Source: Polaromonas sp. SP1 (GTDB lineage Bacteria; Pseudomonadota; Gammaproteobacteria; Burkholderiales; Burkholderiaceae_C). Taken from it: a stretch of DNA of 64,000 nucleotides. The position numbers and the translations under genes were made by a program. The notes under the pieces are model-generated. The model saw only the letters and a program-made list of their open reading frames with translations. It had not been told where the DNA came from and searched no databases. The stretch covers positions 2,274,501-2,338,500 of the forward strand of contig NZ_CP031013.1 of the NCBI RefSeq assembly GCF_003711205.1, read 5' to 3'. Below are positions 46,348 to 54,931 of this stretch, in pieces. Each line of letters begins with the position of its first letter. Position 1 is the stretch's first letter.

Positions 46348-48909
46348 ATGAACACCCTTTTCATCAAGCTCGGCTGGAAAACCATGCTGCGCGACCTGCG
46401 CGCGGGCGAGCTGCGCCTGCTCATCGTGGCCGTTACCCTGGCCGTTGCGGCGCTGACGGCAGTCGGCTTTTTTGCCGACCGCCTCAAGGGAGGCCTGCAG
46501 CGCGACGCCCGCCAGTTGCTGGGCGGCGACGCCGTCATCCGCAGCGACGGTGTCACGCCCGAGGCCTTTATCGCCAAGGCGCAGGCGCTGGGCCTCAAAG
46601 GCATCTCCACCGTCACCTTTCCCACCATGGGCCGTGCGCGCGACGAAGACGGCGGCGCCAGCAAGCTGGTCGCTTTCAAGGCCGTGCCCGAAGGTTACCC
46701 GCTGCGCGGCAGCCTCAAGGTGGCCGACAGCATGGAGGCCCCGGGCGAGGACACGCGCGATGTGCCGGCCCCCGGCACCGCCTGGGCCGACGCCTCGCTG
46801 CTCGATTCGCTGGGCCTCAAGCTCGGCCAGACCCTGCTGATGGGCGACAGCAGCTTCAAGCTCACCCGCGTCATCTTGCAGGAGCCCGACCGCGGCGCCG
46901 GCTTCATCAGCTTCTCGCCGCGCGTCATGGTCAATGAAGCCGATGTGAAGGCCACCAACCTGATCCAGCCCGCCAGCCGCACCAACTACCGTTTTGCCGT
47001 CGCCGGTACAGACCCCGCCGTGAAGGCCTATGTGAAGTGGGCCACCGACGAGATCAAAAAACCCGGCGCCGAGTCCGGCATACACGGCGTGCGTCTCGAG
47101 TCGCTCGAATCGGGCAGCCCCGAGATGCGCCAGACGCTGGACCGCGCCGAGAAATTCCTCAACCTTGTCGCACTGCTCGCGGCCTTGCTCAGCGCCGTGG
47201 CCGTCGCCATCGTGGCGCGCGGCTTTGCCACCAAGCACCTGGACGATTGCGCCATGCTGCGTGTGCTGGGTCAACCGCAGCGCACCATTGCGCTGGCGTA
47301 TGCGTTTGAGTTTGTGCTGGCCGGCCTCTTTGCCAGCGCGCTCGGGGTGCTGATCGGCTTCGGCGTGCATTACGGTTTTGTGCTGCTGCTGGCCGGCCTG
47401 GTCGAAACCGTCCTGCCTGCCGCCACCTTCTGGCCCGTGGCATTCGGCATGGGTATGGGCCTGACGCTGCTGCTGGCCTTTGGCCTGCCGCCCGTGCTGC
47501 AACTGGCGCAGGTGCCGCCGCTGCGCGTCATCCGTCGCGATGTCGGCAACCTCAAGCCCGCCTCGCTCGCCGTGCTGGGTGTGGGCGTCGCCGGTTTTGC
47601 GGCCTTGCTGGTGGCCGCCAGCAGCGATTTGAAACTGGGCCTCATCGCCGTCGGCGGTTTTGCCGGCGCCGTACTGGTGTTTGCCGCGGCCAGTTATGCC
47701 GCCGTCAAGCTGCTGCGCGCCAGCGTCAATGAAGCCACCGCCCCGCGCTGGCTGGTGCTGGCCACGCGCCAGCTGTCGGCGCGGCCGGTGTATGCGGTGG
47801 TGCAGACCAGCGCGCTGGCCGTGGGCCTGCTGGCCTTGATGCTGCTCGTGCTGCTGCGCACCGACCTCATCAGCAGCTGGCGCAAGGCCACGCCGCCCGA
47901 TGCGCCCAACCGTTTTGTCATCAACGTGCAGCCCGAGCAGGGCGATGCCTTCCAGCAGGCGTTGCGCGACGGCGGCGTGAAAAAGTTCGACTGGTACCCG
48001 ATGATCCGCGGGCGACTGGTCGCGGTGAACGGCAAGGCCATCACACCCGACGACTTCCAAGACGACCGCGCCAAGCGCCTGGTTGATCGCGAGTTCAATC
48101 TGTCCAACAGTGCCGACATGCCCGGCCATAACCAGGTCACCGGCGGCAAATGGACGAGCGGCGAGAAAGACGCCGTCAGCGTGGAAGACGGCCTGGCCAA
48201 GACGCTGGGCCTCAAGCTCGGCGACTCCTTGCGCTTTGACATCGGCGGCCAGCTCAGCGAAGCCAAAATTACCAGCCTGCGCAAGGTGGACTGGGGATCG
48301 ATGCGCGTCAACTTCTTTGTGATGTACACCGTGGCCAAGCTGCCCGCCGATGTGCCCGTCTCCTTCATCAGCGCCTTCCGCGCGCCCGAGCCGGCTGCGG
48401 CCACACCCGGCCAGCCGCGCCCGCAAAGTTTTGACAATACGCTGGTCAAAGCCTTTCCCAATATCACCAATGTCGACATGAGCAGCACGCTGGCGCAGGT
48501 GCAGCGCGTGCTCGACCAGGTCATACGCGCCGTCGAGTTTTTGTTCGGCTTCACCCTGGCCGCCGGCCTGGTCGTGCTGTTTGCCGCCATCACCGCGACG
48601 CGTGAAGAACGCGCCAAAGAGTTCGCCATCATGCGTGCGGTCGGTGCGCGCGCTTCCTTGCTGCGGCAGGTGCAGCGGGCTGAGTTGGCGGGAGTTGGCC
48701 TGCTCGCCGGCTTCCTCGCATCCATCGTCGCGCTGGCGGTAGGGTGGGGCCTGGCGCGCTTTGTGTTTGACTTCAACTGGACCGGGTCGTGGACGGTGCC
48801 GCTCTTCGGCAGTCTTGCCGGCGCACTGCTGGCGCTGGCGGCGGGGTGGTGGGGCTTGCGGTCGGTGTTGAATACGCCGGTGGTGGAGACGCTGCGCAGG
48901 GCGCAGTAG
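46348..48909 (+). CDS. FtsX-type ABC transporter permease (YbbP-like)
   Basis: The 853-residue inner-membrane protein has one N-terminal helix (LLIVAVTLAVAALTAVGFFA) and a large MacB-like periplasmic domain. A first FtsX core (LVALLAALLSAVAVAIVARGF) follows, then middle helices, a second periplasmic part (NRFVINVQPEQGDAFQQAL) and a second FtsX core with ATREERAKEFAIMRAVGA and four C-terminal segments. This is the YbbP architecture, which normally pairs with an ATPase (YbbA/LolD type) encoded next to it. No such ATPase is adjacent here. The likely role is lipoprotein or lipid handling at the envelope, by family resemblance only. Confidence 0.88.
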   Translation: MNTLFIKLGWKTMLRDLRAGELRLLIVAVTLAVAALTAVGFFADRLKGGLQRDARQLLGGDAVIRSDGVTPEAFIAKAQALGLKGISTVTFPTMGRARDEDGGASKLVAFKAVPEGYPLRGSLKVADSMEAPGEDTRDVPAPGTAWADASLLDSLGLKLGQTLLMGDSSFKLTRVILQEPDRGAGFISFSPRVMVNEADVKATNLIQPASRTNYRFAVAGTDPAVKAYVKWATDEIKKPGAESGIHGVRLESLESGSPEMRQTLDRAEKFLNLVALLAALLSAVAVAIVARGFATKHLDDCAMLRVLGQPQRTIALAYAFEFVLAGLFASALGVLIGFGVHYGFVLLLAGLVETVLPAATFWPVAFGMGMGLTLLLAFGLPPVLQLAQVPPLRVIRRDVGNLKPASLAVLGVGVAGFAALLVAASSDLKLGLIAVGGFAGAVLVFAAASYAAVKLLRASVNEATAPRWLVLATRQLSARPVYAVVQTSALAVGLLALMLLVLLRTDLISSWRKATPPDAPNRFVINVQPEQGDAFQQALRDGGVKKFDWYPMIRGRLVAVNGKAITPDDFQDDRAKRLVDREFNLSNSADMPGHNQVTGGKWTSGEKDAVSVEDGLAKTLGLKLGDSLRFDIGGQLSEAKITSLRKVDWGSMRVNFFVMYTVAKLPADVPVSFISAFRAPEPAAATPGQPRPQSFDNTLVKAFPNITNVDMSSTLAQVQRVLDQVIRAVEFLFGFTLAAGLVVLFAAITATREERAKEFAIMRAVGARASLLRQVQRAELAGVGLLAGFLASIVALAVGWGLARFVFDFNWTGSWTVPLFGSLAGALLALAAGWWGLRSVLNTPVVETLRRAQ

Positions 48910-49016
48910 TGGAGCGGATATCGTCCAGGAACCACCGTCGGTGATGGCGTGAGGCCCCGAAATGCGTCGGCGAAATGCGACGGTTCAGGCAGCCAGGGAC
49001 CGCTTGCGCAGGGCGA

Positions 49017-49973
49017 CTACAGCCCCCGCGTACTGCGCTGCTTTTTGGGGCTGTAAAGATAGGCGGAAATCGCTTCCGTCAACCGGCCAGCCTGCTGCAC
49101 ATGGCCGTCGTTGCTGATCATCACGCTGGTGACCAAAGCCTCCACCACCAGCAAAGCCGACACTGAGCTGCTCGAAAGAACGGGGTGGGTGCTCGCGGCA
49201 ATCAGCACCTCGTTGGCGGCAGCCGCCAATGGCGAAGCGAGCGAATCTGTCAATGCCAGTGTCAAGGCGCCGCGGTCCCGGGCGTACTGGGTAAGGCGAA
49301 TGGCATCGTCCGCATACCGTGGAAACGAAATGGCGAGCAACACGTCGCCCTTGCCGATGTTCATGAGCCGGCCGGCTGCGACTTCCGTGCCGCCAAACTC
49401 CACCACATTGATCACCTGCGGGAAAAAGGGCTGCAGGTCCAGTGCCAGTATGCCGGCCAGATGGGCGCTCAGCCCAAACCCCATGACATACACACAGCGC
49501 GCCTTGGCCAGCTGAGCCGCAATGCGCGCAAGCTGCGCCGGCTCCAGGCCCTGCGCCGTTGTGCGTGCGTTGGTCAGTGCCATCTCCAGGCTCTCGGACA
49601 CCACGGACTGGGTGCCGTCCTGCCGCTGGACAACGCCACGCAGTTTTTCCACCGGCTGAAGCACCGATTGCAATACTTCTGCCATTTCGGCGCGCAGTGC
49701 ACTGAAGCCGGACATGCCCAGCGTCCGCGCAAACCGGCTCAGCGTGGCGGTGGAGGTCTGCGCGTTCGCCGCCAGCTCTTCAATCCCCCAGGCGGTAGCC
49801 CTGACCGGGTTGCGCAGCAGGAAGTCAGCCGTTGCCCGGTTGGCGGGGCTTGTGGCCTGGTCGGACAACACGGCGCGCAGCTTGGCGCCCAGGGGCGATT
49901 CGGCGAACGCCTGTTCGGGTGATGCCGCAGGCGACAAACTTCTAGGGGTTTGTACTTGGATAGTTTTTTTCAT
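49017..49973 (-). CDS. RpiR/MurR-family transcriptional regulator
   Basis: The 318-residue protein has an N-terminal RpiR-type HTH (ANRATADFLLRNPVRATAWG, TSTATLSRFARTLGMSGFSAL) and a C-terminal SIS phosphosugar-isomerase-type domain (CVYVMGFGLSAHLAGILAL, GDVLLAISFPRYADDAIRLT). It is divergent from an amino-acid ABC transporter operon, with 149 bases between the starts, and is its likely regulator. The start codon lies within a 29-bp imperfect inverted repeat. SIS domains usually sense phosphosugars, but RpiR relatives next to amino-acid transporters are also known. Confidence 0.9.
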   Translation of the reverse strand: MKKTIQVQTPRSLSPAASPEQAFAESPLGAKLRAVLSDQATSPANRATADFLLRNPVRATAWGIEELAANAQTSTATLSRFARTLGMSGFSALRAEMAEVLQSVLQPVEKLRGVVQRQDGTQSVVSESLEMALTNARTTAQGLEPAQLARIAAQLAKARCVYVMGFGLSAHLAGILALDLQPFFPQVINVVEFGGTEVAAGRLMNIGKGDVLLAISFPRYADDAIRLTQYARDRGALTLALTDSLASPLAAAANEVLIAASTHPVLSSSSVSALLVVEALVTSVMISNDGHVQQAGRLTEAISAYLYSPKKQRSTRGL

Positions 49974-50001
49974 GTATTGATTTTATGAAAATTATGATAC
50001 A
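49973..50001 (+). promoter_or_regulatory. Candidate operator between the RpiR regulator and the ABC operon
   Basis: Nested inverted repeat: outer arms TGTAT (49973-49977) and ATACA (49997-50001), inner arms ATTTT-ATG-AAAAT (49980-49992). It overlaps the regulator start codon, consistent with autoregulation and control of the divergent transporter operon. Confidence 0.5.
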
Positions 50002-50122
50002 AACCGGTATCGATCACCTGAATGTCCCCGCACAGGATGGTCGATCCGAAAGCCCACGTTTTTCTATAACCTCCCCGCAGGCACCTGTTGTGTCCTTCGG
50101 GATTTTGCAGATGGAGAGTTTC

Positions 50123-50899
50123 ATGATTCGCAAATTAACCGCAGCCGTCCTGCTGCTCGTCAGCAGCGCGGCTTTTGCACAGGCTCCAGGCTGGGCCAAG
50201 ATCCGCATCGGCGTGGAAGCCAACTACCCCCCATTCTCGCAAATGGGCACCGACGGAAAGTTTTCCGGTTTTGACATTGACATCGCCAACGCGCTGTGCG
50301 CGGAGATGAAGGCCGAATGCACCATGGTGGCGCAGGAATGGGACGGCATGATGCCGGCGCTGAACGCCAAAAAATTCGACATGATCGTGGCGTCCATGTC
50401 GATCACGGAAGAGCGAAAAAAAGCCGCCGACTTCAGCGACTCCTACTACGACATTCCTTCGGCGTGGGTGGCCAAGGCCGGTGCGTTCAAAGAGGTCAAT
50501 GCCACGACCCTCAAGGGCAAGAAGATCATCGTGACCCGCAACACGCCGCGCGCGGCCTATGTGCAGGCCAACTTCAAGGACAACGACGTGTTGCTGGTCG
50601 CCAAGGAAGCGGATGTCACCATGGAGCTGGCTGCCGGCCGCGGTGACATTGGCTTCGGTTCTTCACTGGCTGCAACGGCCGCTTTCCTGAAATCGCCTGA
50701 AGGGAAAAACTACACCAAAGTCGGCGCGCCTGTGGTGGTGGGTGGCGCTAAAGACGGCGGCGGTGTCGGCATCGCCATGCGCAAGGGCGAAGAGGCGCTG
50801 AAGTCCAAGGTCAACGCTGCTCTTAAAACGATCACGGCCAATGGTGTCTACAAGTCGATCAACGACAAGTACTTCGACGTCAACATCCGCGGCCAGTAA
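50123..50899 (+). CDS. Amino-acid ABC transporter substrate-binding protein
   Basis: The 258-residue periplasmic solute-binding protein (family 3) has the signal peptide MIRKLTAAVLLLVSSAAFAQ, then IRIGVEANYPPFSQMGTDG, GFDIDIANALCAEM, CTMVAQEWDGMMPAL and FDMIVASMSITEERKKAADFS, the lysine/arginine/ornithine/histidine-binding pattern. The ATG at 50123 has GGAGAG upstream; the frame is open further 5' but lacks a signal. It is first in an operon with two permeases, a deacylase and an ATPase. The ligand is probably an amino acid or N-acyl derivative. Confidence 0.92.
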   Translation: MIRKLTAAVLLLVSSAAFAQAPGWAKIRIGVEANYPPFSQMGTDGKFSGFDIDIANALCAEMKAECTMVAQEWDGMMPALNAKKFDMIVASMSITEERKKAADFSDSYYDIPSAWVAKAGAFKEVNATTLKGKKIIVTRNTPRAAYVQANFKDNDVLLVAKEADVTMELAAGRGDIGFGSSLAATAAFLKSPEGKNYTKVGAPVVVGGAKDGGGVGIAMRKGEEALKSKVNAALKTITANGVYKSINDKYFDVNIRGQ

Positions 50900-50965
50900 T
50901 TGTTGAACACGCGACCGGCGCCCATCACGGCATCGGTCGCTTAACGAAACAACCTGCAGTTCTCC

Positions 50966-51655
50966 ATGTTTCTCCACGGCTACCTGCCTGCCATTCTGGA
51001 AGGCCTTTCGCTCACGCTGCGCGTCTCGGCGCTGTCGCTGGCGATCGCCTGTGTCTTTGGCATCATCGGCGCGATGGCCAAGCTGTCGCGCTCGCGCGCC
51101 GCGCGCTGGACCGCCGAGACCTACACCACCGTCATACGCGGCATGCCGGAGCTGGTGCTCATGCTGCTCATTTTCTACGGCGGCCAAATCGGCCTGAACA
51201 TGCTGGTGGAGTCGCAAGGCCTGGACTACATCGAAATCCCGCCGTTTGTCGCGGGTGTGCTAACCATCGGCTTCATCTTCGGCGCCTACCTCACGGAAAC
51301 CTTTCGCGGCGCCATCCTGGCCGTGCCCAAGGGGCAAGCCGAAGCCGCCGCAGCGTTTGCCATGCCGCCCTGGCAAATCATGTGGCGCATCGTGTTGCCG
51401 CAGATGGTCCGGCATGCCATCCCCGGTTTTGCCAACAACTGGCTCATCATGATCAAGGCGTCGGCGCTGGTGTCCATCATCGGGCTGGACGACATGGTGC
51501 ACCGGGCCGGGCTGGCGGCGGCCAGCACCCGCGCACCGTTTACTTTTTACATGGCGGTGGCGGTGATCTACCTGCTGCTCACCAGCGTTTCCATCTTTGT
51601 GCTGTCGCGCCTGGAGGCGCGTTACAGCCTGGGCCTCAAGAAAGTGCAGTTCTGA
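50966..51655 (+). CDS. Amino-acid ABC transporter permease (HisQ/ArtQ-like)
   Basis: This 229-residue inner-membrane permease starts MFLHGYLPAILEGLSLTLRV and has about five helices. The EAA loop reads VPKGQAEAAAAFAMPPWQIM, the contact site for the ATPase. The family HisMQ features YTTVIRGMPELVLMLLIFYGG and LIMIKASALVSIIGLDDM are present. It is encoded one base before the second permease, so the two form a heterodimeric channel. Confidence 0.93.
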   Translation: MFLHGYLPAILEGLSLTLRVSALSLAIACVFGIIGAMAKLSRSRAARWTAETYTTVIRGMPELVLMLLIFYGGQIGLNMLVESQGLDYIEIPPFVAGVLTIGFIFGAYLTETFRGAILAVPKGQAEAAAAFAMPPWQIMWRIVLPQMVRHAIPGFANNWLIMIKASALVSIIGLDDMVHRAGLAAASTRAPFTFYMAVAVIYLLLTSVSIFVLSRLEARYSLGLKKVQF

Positions 51656-51656
51656 C

Positions 51657-52382
51657 ATGGACTGGCAAATCATCACCGGCAGCCTGCCCCTGTACGCTTC
51701 CGGCATCAAGACCACGTTGGTGCTGCTGGTTCTCAGCCTGGCCAGCTCCTTTGTTATTTCAGTGCCGCTGGCTGTTGCACGCGTGTCGTCCAAAGCCTGG
51801 CTGTCCAGATCGGTGTGGCTCTACACCTACGTGCTGCGCGGCACGCCGCTGCTGGTGCAACTTTTCATTCTTTACCATGGGTTGGCGCAGTTTGAGGCCG
51901 TGCGCGAGAGTGCCGCGTGGGTGCTGCTGCGCAATGCCTGGTTCTGCGCCTGGCTGGCCTTCACATTGAACTCAACGGCCTACACCACCGAGATTTTCGC
52001 GGGCGCTCTCAAGGCCACGAATCCCGGCGAGATCGAAGCCGCGCGGGCGTATGGCCTGGGGGGCCTCAAGCTCTATACCCGCATCCTGCTGCCCAGCGCA
52101 TTGCGCCGCGCGCTGCCTCAGTACAGCAACGAGGTCGTCGGCCTGATGCACGCCACCGCGATTGCCAGCACGGTGACGCTGGTCGACATCACACGTGTGG
52201 CGCGCGACGTCTATGCCAATCACCTGCTGGTCACCGAGTCTTTCGGTGTGGCGGCTGTCATCTACTTCATCCTGACTTTCACCCTGGTGGGCGGCTTCAA
52301 GCTGCTGGAGCGGCACTTCCTGCGCCACCTGCGCAGCGAATCGCGAAAAGCCCTTGAGCCGGCAACCCCTCTTATCGCCTGA
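51657..52382 (+). CDS. Amino-acid ABC transporter permease (HisM/ArtM-like)
   Basis: This 241-residue inner-membrane permease starts MDWQIITGSLPLYASGIKTT at 51657, one base after the stop of the partner. It carries YTYVLRGTPLLVQLFILYHG, an EAA loop (NPGEIEAARAYGLGGLKLY) and VGLMHATAIASTVTLVDIT. It is the HisM-type partner of the preceding permease, and the deacylase gene starts one base after its stop. Confidence 0.93.
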   Translation: MDWQIITGSLPLYASGIKTTLVLLVLSLASSFVISVPLAVARVSSKAWLSRSVWLYTYVLRGTPLLVQLFILYHGLAQFEAVRESAAWVLLRNAWFCAWLAFTLNSTAYTTEIFAGALKATNPGEIEAARAYGLGGLKLYTRILLPSALRRALPQYSNEVVGLMHATAIASTVTLVDITRVARDVYANHLLVTESFGVAAVIYFILTFTLVGGFKLLERHFLRHLRSESRKALEPATPLIA

Positions 52383-52383
52383 C

Positions 52384-53499
52384 ATGCAACAACACACCAT
52401 CCACCTCATGCCCGGCGTGCCGGGCGTTCACCACAGCCTGCAGGTGCTGCGCTTCGGCGCCCAGGGTGCCGGCCCGAAAGCCTATATCCAGGCAGCGCTG
52501 CATGCCGACGAGGTACCGGCCATGCTGGTGGCCCAGGCGCTTAAACGCCAACTCACCGCGCTGGAAGAGCAGGGACTTATCCGCGGCGAGATCGTTCTTG
52601 TGCCGTTTGCCAATCCCATCGGCCTGTCGCAGCAGATGCTGGGTACACACCAGGGCCGGTTCGACCTGCGCGACGGCGGAAATTTCAATCGCCACTACAG
52701 CGACGTCACGCCTGAAGTGCTGCGTCTGGTCAAGGACAGCCTGGGCGAAGACCCCGAGCGAAACATGCGGCTGGTGCGCGACGCCTTGCGCCAGGCCGTC
52801 AAGTCATTGCCGGCCGCCACCGTGGTGCAAGACCTGAAAAACCGGTTGCTCCAACTGGCAGTAGACAGCGACATCGTGCTTGACCTGCACTGCGACAACG
52901 AAGCCGTCATGCACCTGTATGCCTTGACCCCTCAGGCCAAGCCGGCGGCGGAGCTGGGGGCTTTGCTGGGCGCACGGGCCATCCTGCTGGCAACCGAATC
53001 GGGTGATTCGCCGTTTGACGAAGCCTGCAGCCGGCCGTGGTACGCCCTGCAGCGCGAATGTGCTGGCCATCCGATCCCGCTCGGCTGCTTCAGTGCGACG
53101 GTGGAATTGCGCGGTGAGTTCGACACCAGCCATGTGCTTGCCGAACAGGACGCTCGGGCGCTGGTGCGGTTTTTGACGCTGAACGGCATTGTCCGGGGCG
53201 ATATCGGCGAGCTGCCGCAATTGCTCTGCCAGCCTACGCCCCTGGCAGGTTCCGAGCCGCTCACGGCCCGATCGGCCGGTGTGGTGGTCTTTCACCGCGA
53301 GCCGGGAGAGACGGTAGAGGCCGGTGACCTGATCGCCGACCTGGTGAACCCGGAAACCGGTGAAATCACCGGCGTGCACTGCGCATCCAGCGGCGTTCTG
53401 TACGCCCGCAACGGAGGGCGTTGGGCGATCCCGGGAAAACGGCTGGGCAAGATCGCGGGCACCACCCTGATCCGCACCGGAAAACTCCTCAGCCCCTGA
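52384..53499 (+). CDS. Succinylglutamate desuccinylase/aspartoacylase-family zinc deacylase
   Basis: The 371-residue protein of the M14-like AstE/AspA family has the zinc motif HxxE in IQAALHADEVPAML, a second metal His in DIVLDLHCDNEAVMHLY, and a catalytic-type Glu in CFSATVELRGEFD. A C-terminal beta-domain (AGVVVFHREPGETVEAGDLIADL, shown in part) follows. Relatives remove acyl groups from amino acids (N-succinylglutamate, N-acetylaspartate, N-acetyl-diaminobutyrate) or act on amides. It is embedded between permease and ATPase genes, which implies that the imported compound is its substrate. Confidence 0.87.
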   Translation: MQQHTIHLMPGVPGVHHSLQVLRFGAQGAGPKAYIQAALHADEVPAMLVAQALKRQLTALEEQGLIRGEIVLVPFANPIGLSQQMLGTHQGRFDLRDGGNFNRHYSDVTPEVLRLVKDSLGEDPERNMRLVRDALRQAVKSLPAATVVQDLKNRLLQLAVDSDIVLDLHCDNEAVMHLYALTPQAKPAAELGALLGARAILLATESGDSPFDEACSRPWYALQRECAGHPIPLGCFSATVELRGEFDTSHVLAEQDARALVRFLTLNGIVRGDIGELPQLLCQPTPLAGSEPLTARSAGVVVFHREPGETVEAGDLIADLVNPETGEITGVHCASSGVLYARNGGRWAIPGKRLGKIAGTTLIRTGKLLSP

Positions 53500-53557
53500 C
53501 CACCAGAAGCAAAGGCGGCACTGATGGATTTTGATTTGAAGGAAAGGAAGCAAGCCC

Positions 53558-54340
53558 GTGGCTGAACCGATGATTTTGCAGGCGCTTGACATTCACAAGC
53601 GCTTTGGCTCCAACGAAGTGCTCAAGGGCGTGAGCGTGCAGGCACGCGCCGGCGACGTGATCTCCATGATCGGCTCCAGCGGCTCGGGCAAGAGCACCTT
53701 CTTGCGCTGCCTGAATTTGCTGGAGCAGCCCAACAGTGGCCGCATCCTGGTCGATGGCGAGGAGCTTGTGCTGGCGCCCGACCCGCGCGACAAGGCGGCA
53801 AGCCTGCGCGCCCGGGACGCGCGCCAGCTGCAGCGCCTGCGCTCGCGCGTGGCCATGGTGTTCCAGCACTTCAACCTGTGGGCGCACATGACGGCACTCG
53901 AAAACGTCACGGAGGTGCCCGTGCACGTGCTGGGCCTGAGCAAGGCCGAAGCGCTCGAGCGCGCGCAACGGTATCTGGAGAAAGTCGGCGTCTATCACCG
54001 CAAAGACGCTTACCCGGCCCACTTGTCGGGCGGTGAGCAGCAGCGCGTGGCAATAGCCAGGGCCCTGGCCATGGAACCCAAGGTCATGCTGTTTGACGAG
54101 CCTACCTCGGCGCTGGACCCTGAGCTGGTCGGCGAGGTGTTGCGTGTGATGCGCTCGGTCGCCGAAGAGGGCCGCACCATGATTGTGGTCACGCACGAGA
54201 TGAGTTTTGCGCGCGAGGTCAGCAACCACGTGGTGTTTTTGCACAAGGGCCAGATTGAAGAGCAGGGCGACCCGCGCGAAGTGCTGGGCCGTCCCGCCAC
54301 CGAACGCCTTCAGGGATTTTTGGCCAATAGCCTCAAGTAG
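53558..54340 (+). CDS. Amino-acid ABC transporter ATP-binding protein (HisP/GlnQ-like)
   Basis: The 260-residue ATPase has Walker [19 protein letters not shown], signature [17 protein letters not shown], Walker [15 protein letters not shown] and the switch His in [13 protein letters not shown]. The 20-30-residue insertion after the Walker A region ([20 protein letters not shown]) matches HisP-type proteins. The start is GTG at 53558; an ATG four codons later is possible. It powers the permease pair encoded upstream and closes the operon. Confidence 0.94.
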   Translation: MAEPMILQALDIHKRFGSNEVLKGVSVQARAGDVISMIGSSGSGKSTFLRCLNLLEQPNSGRILVDGEELVLAPDPRDKAASLRARDARQLQRLRSRVAMVFQHFNLWAHMTALENVTEVPVHVLGLSKAEALERAQRYLEKVGVYHRKDAYPAHLSGGEQQRVAIARALAMEPKVMLFDEPTSALDPELVGEVLRVMRSVAEEGRTMIVVTHEMSFAREVSNHVVFLHKGQIEEQGDPREVLGRPATERLQGFLANSLK

Positions 54341-54386
54341 GCTGGTGCCGCTCTGGCCCGCAGGTGCAGCCGCGCCTGCCCCGGCA

Positions 54387-54392
54387 GATAAT
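54387..54392 (+). promoter_or_regulatory. Putative -10 box (GATAAT) for leaderless truncated-haemoglobin mRNA
   Basis: GATAAT ends 6 nt before the ATG at 54399, with no Shine-Dalgarno in the gap. This is the same spacing as the boxes at 33662, 43745 and 46336. Confidence 0.5.
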
Positions 54393-54398
54393 CCATGT

Positions 54399-54830
54399 AT
54401 GCAGACAGAAGAGCGCCCTCCCGGAAACCCGCCGTTTGAAACCCCTTACGCCTGGATAGGCGGCGAAGAGCGCATCAAGGCCCTGGTCGAGCGCTTCTAC
54501 GACCTGATGGACCTGGAGCCCGGCTACAAGGCCCTGCGCGCCGCCCATGGCAGCACGCTGGAAAATGCCCGCCAGCGCCTCTTCTGGTTTCTGTGCGGCT
54601 GGATGGGCGGGCCGCAGTACTACACCGACCGCTTCGGCCACCCGCGCCTGCGCATGCGCCACATGCCGCAGCAAACCGGCGGCGGCTCCATCGGCATTGC
54701 CGAGCGCGACCAGTGGCTGGCGTGCATGGACCAGGCCATGCGCGAGACGGGGGTGGATGACGATTTGCGCACGCGGCTCAATGCATCGTTCTTTCAAACC
54801 GCCGACTGGATGCGCAACCGCGGCGAATAG
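54399..54830 (+). CDS. Group II truncated haemoglobin
   Basis: The 143-residue protein is a 2-on-2 globin. It has the entry PYAWIGGEERIKALVERFYD (Tyr B10 in ERFYDLM), LFWFLCGWMGGPQYYTDRFG, the proximal His in HPRLRMRHMP and the Trp G8 segment IAERDQWLACMDQAM. Between the proximal His and the G helix it has QQTGGGS where family members usually have about two residues. Such globins bind O2 or NO and are linked to detoxification or microaerobic life. The following intergenic region carries a 54-bp repeat. Confidence 0.92.
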   Translation: MQTEERPPGNPPFETPYAWIGGEERIKALVERFYDLMDLEPGYKALRAAHGSTLENARQRLFWFLCGWMGGPQYYTDRFGHPRLRMRHMPQQTGGGSIGIAERDQWLACMDQAMRETGVDDDLRTRLNASFFQTADWMRNRGE

Positions 54831-54857
54831 CAACGCGGTTCAGTGAACATTATGAGT

Positions 54858-54912
54858 CAAATCGGCCTCTGGCCCAATGACTGCCTTGGCTGTTCGCTCC
54901 TGAATTGATAGC
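54858..54912 (+). repeat. 54-bp dispersed repeat, intergenic
   Basis: Box AAATCGG starts at 54859; the 17-nt core GCTCCTGAATTGATAGC is at 54896-54912 (identical to the core at 63838). The spacing of 37 nt is as in the other copies. It lies in the gap between the truncated haemoglobin gene and the NTF2-like gene. Confidence 0.85.
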
Positions 54913-54931
54913 AATTGCGACGCGTCGCCGG

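Noticed and set aside
46315..48426. Long minus-strand open frame opposite the FtsX-type permease gene
   Set aside because: Gln/His/Gly-rich shadow; the permease on the plus strand explains the conservation.
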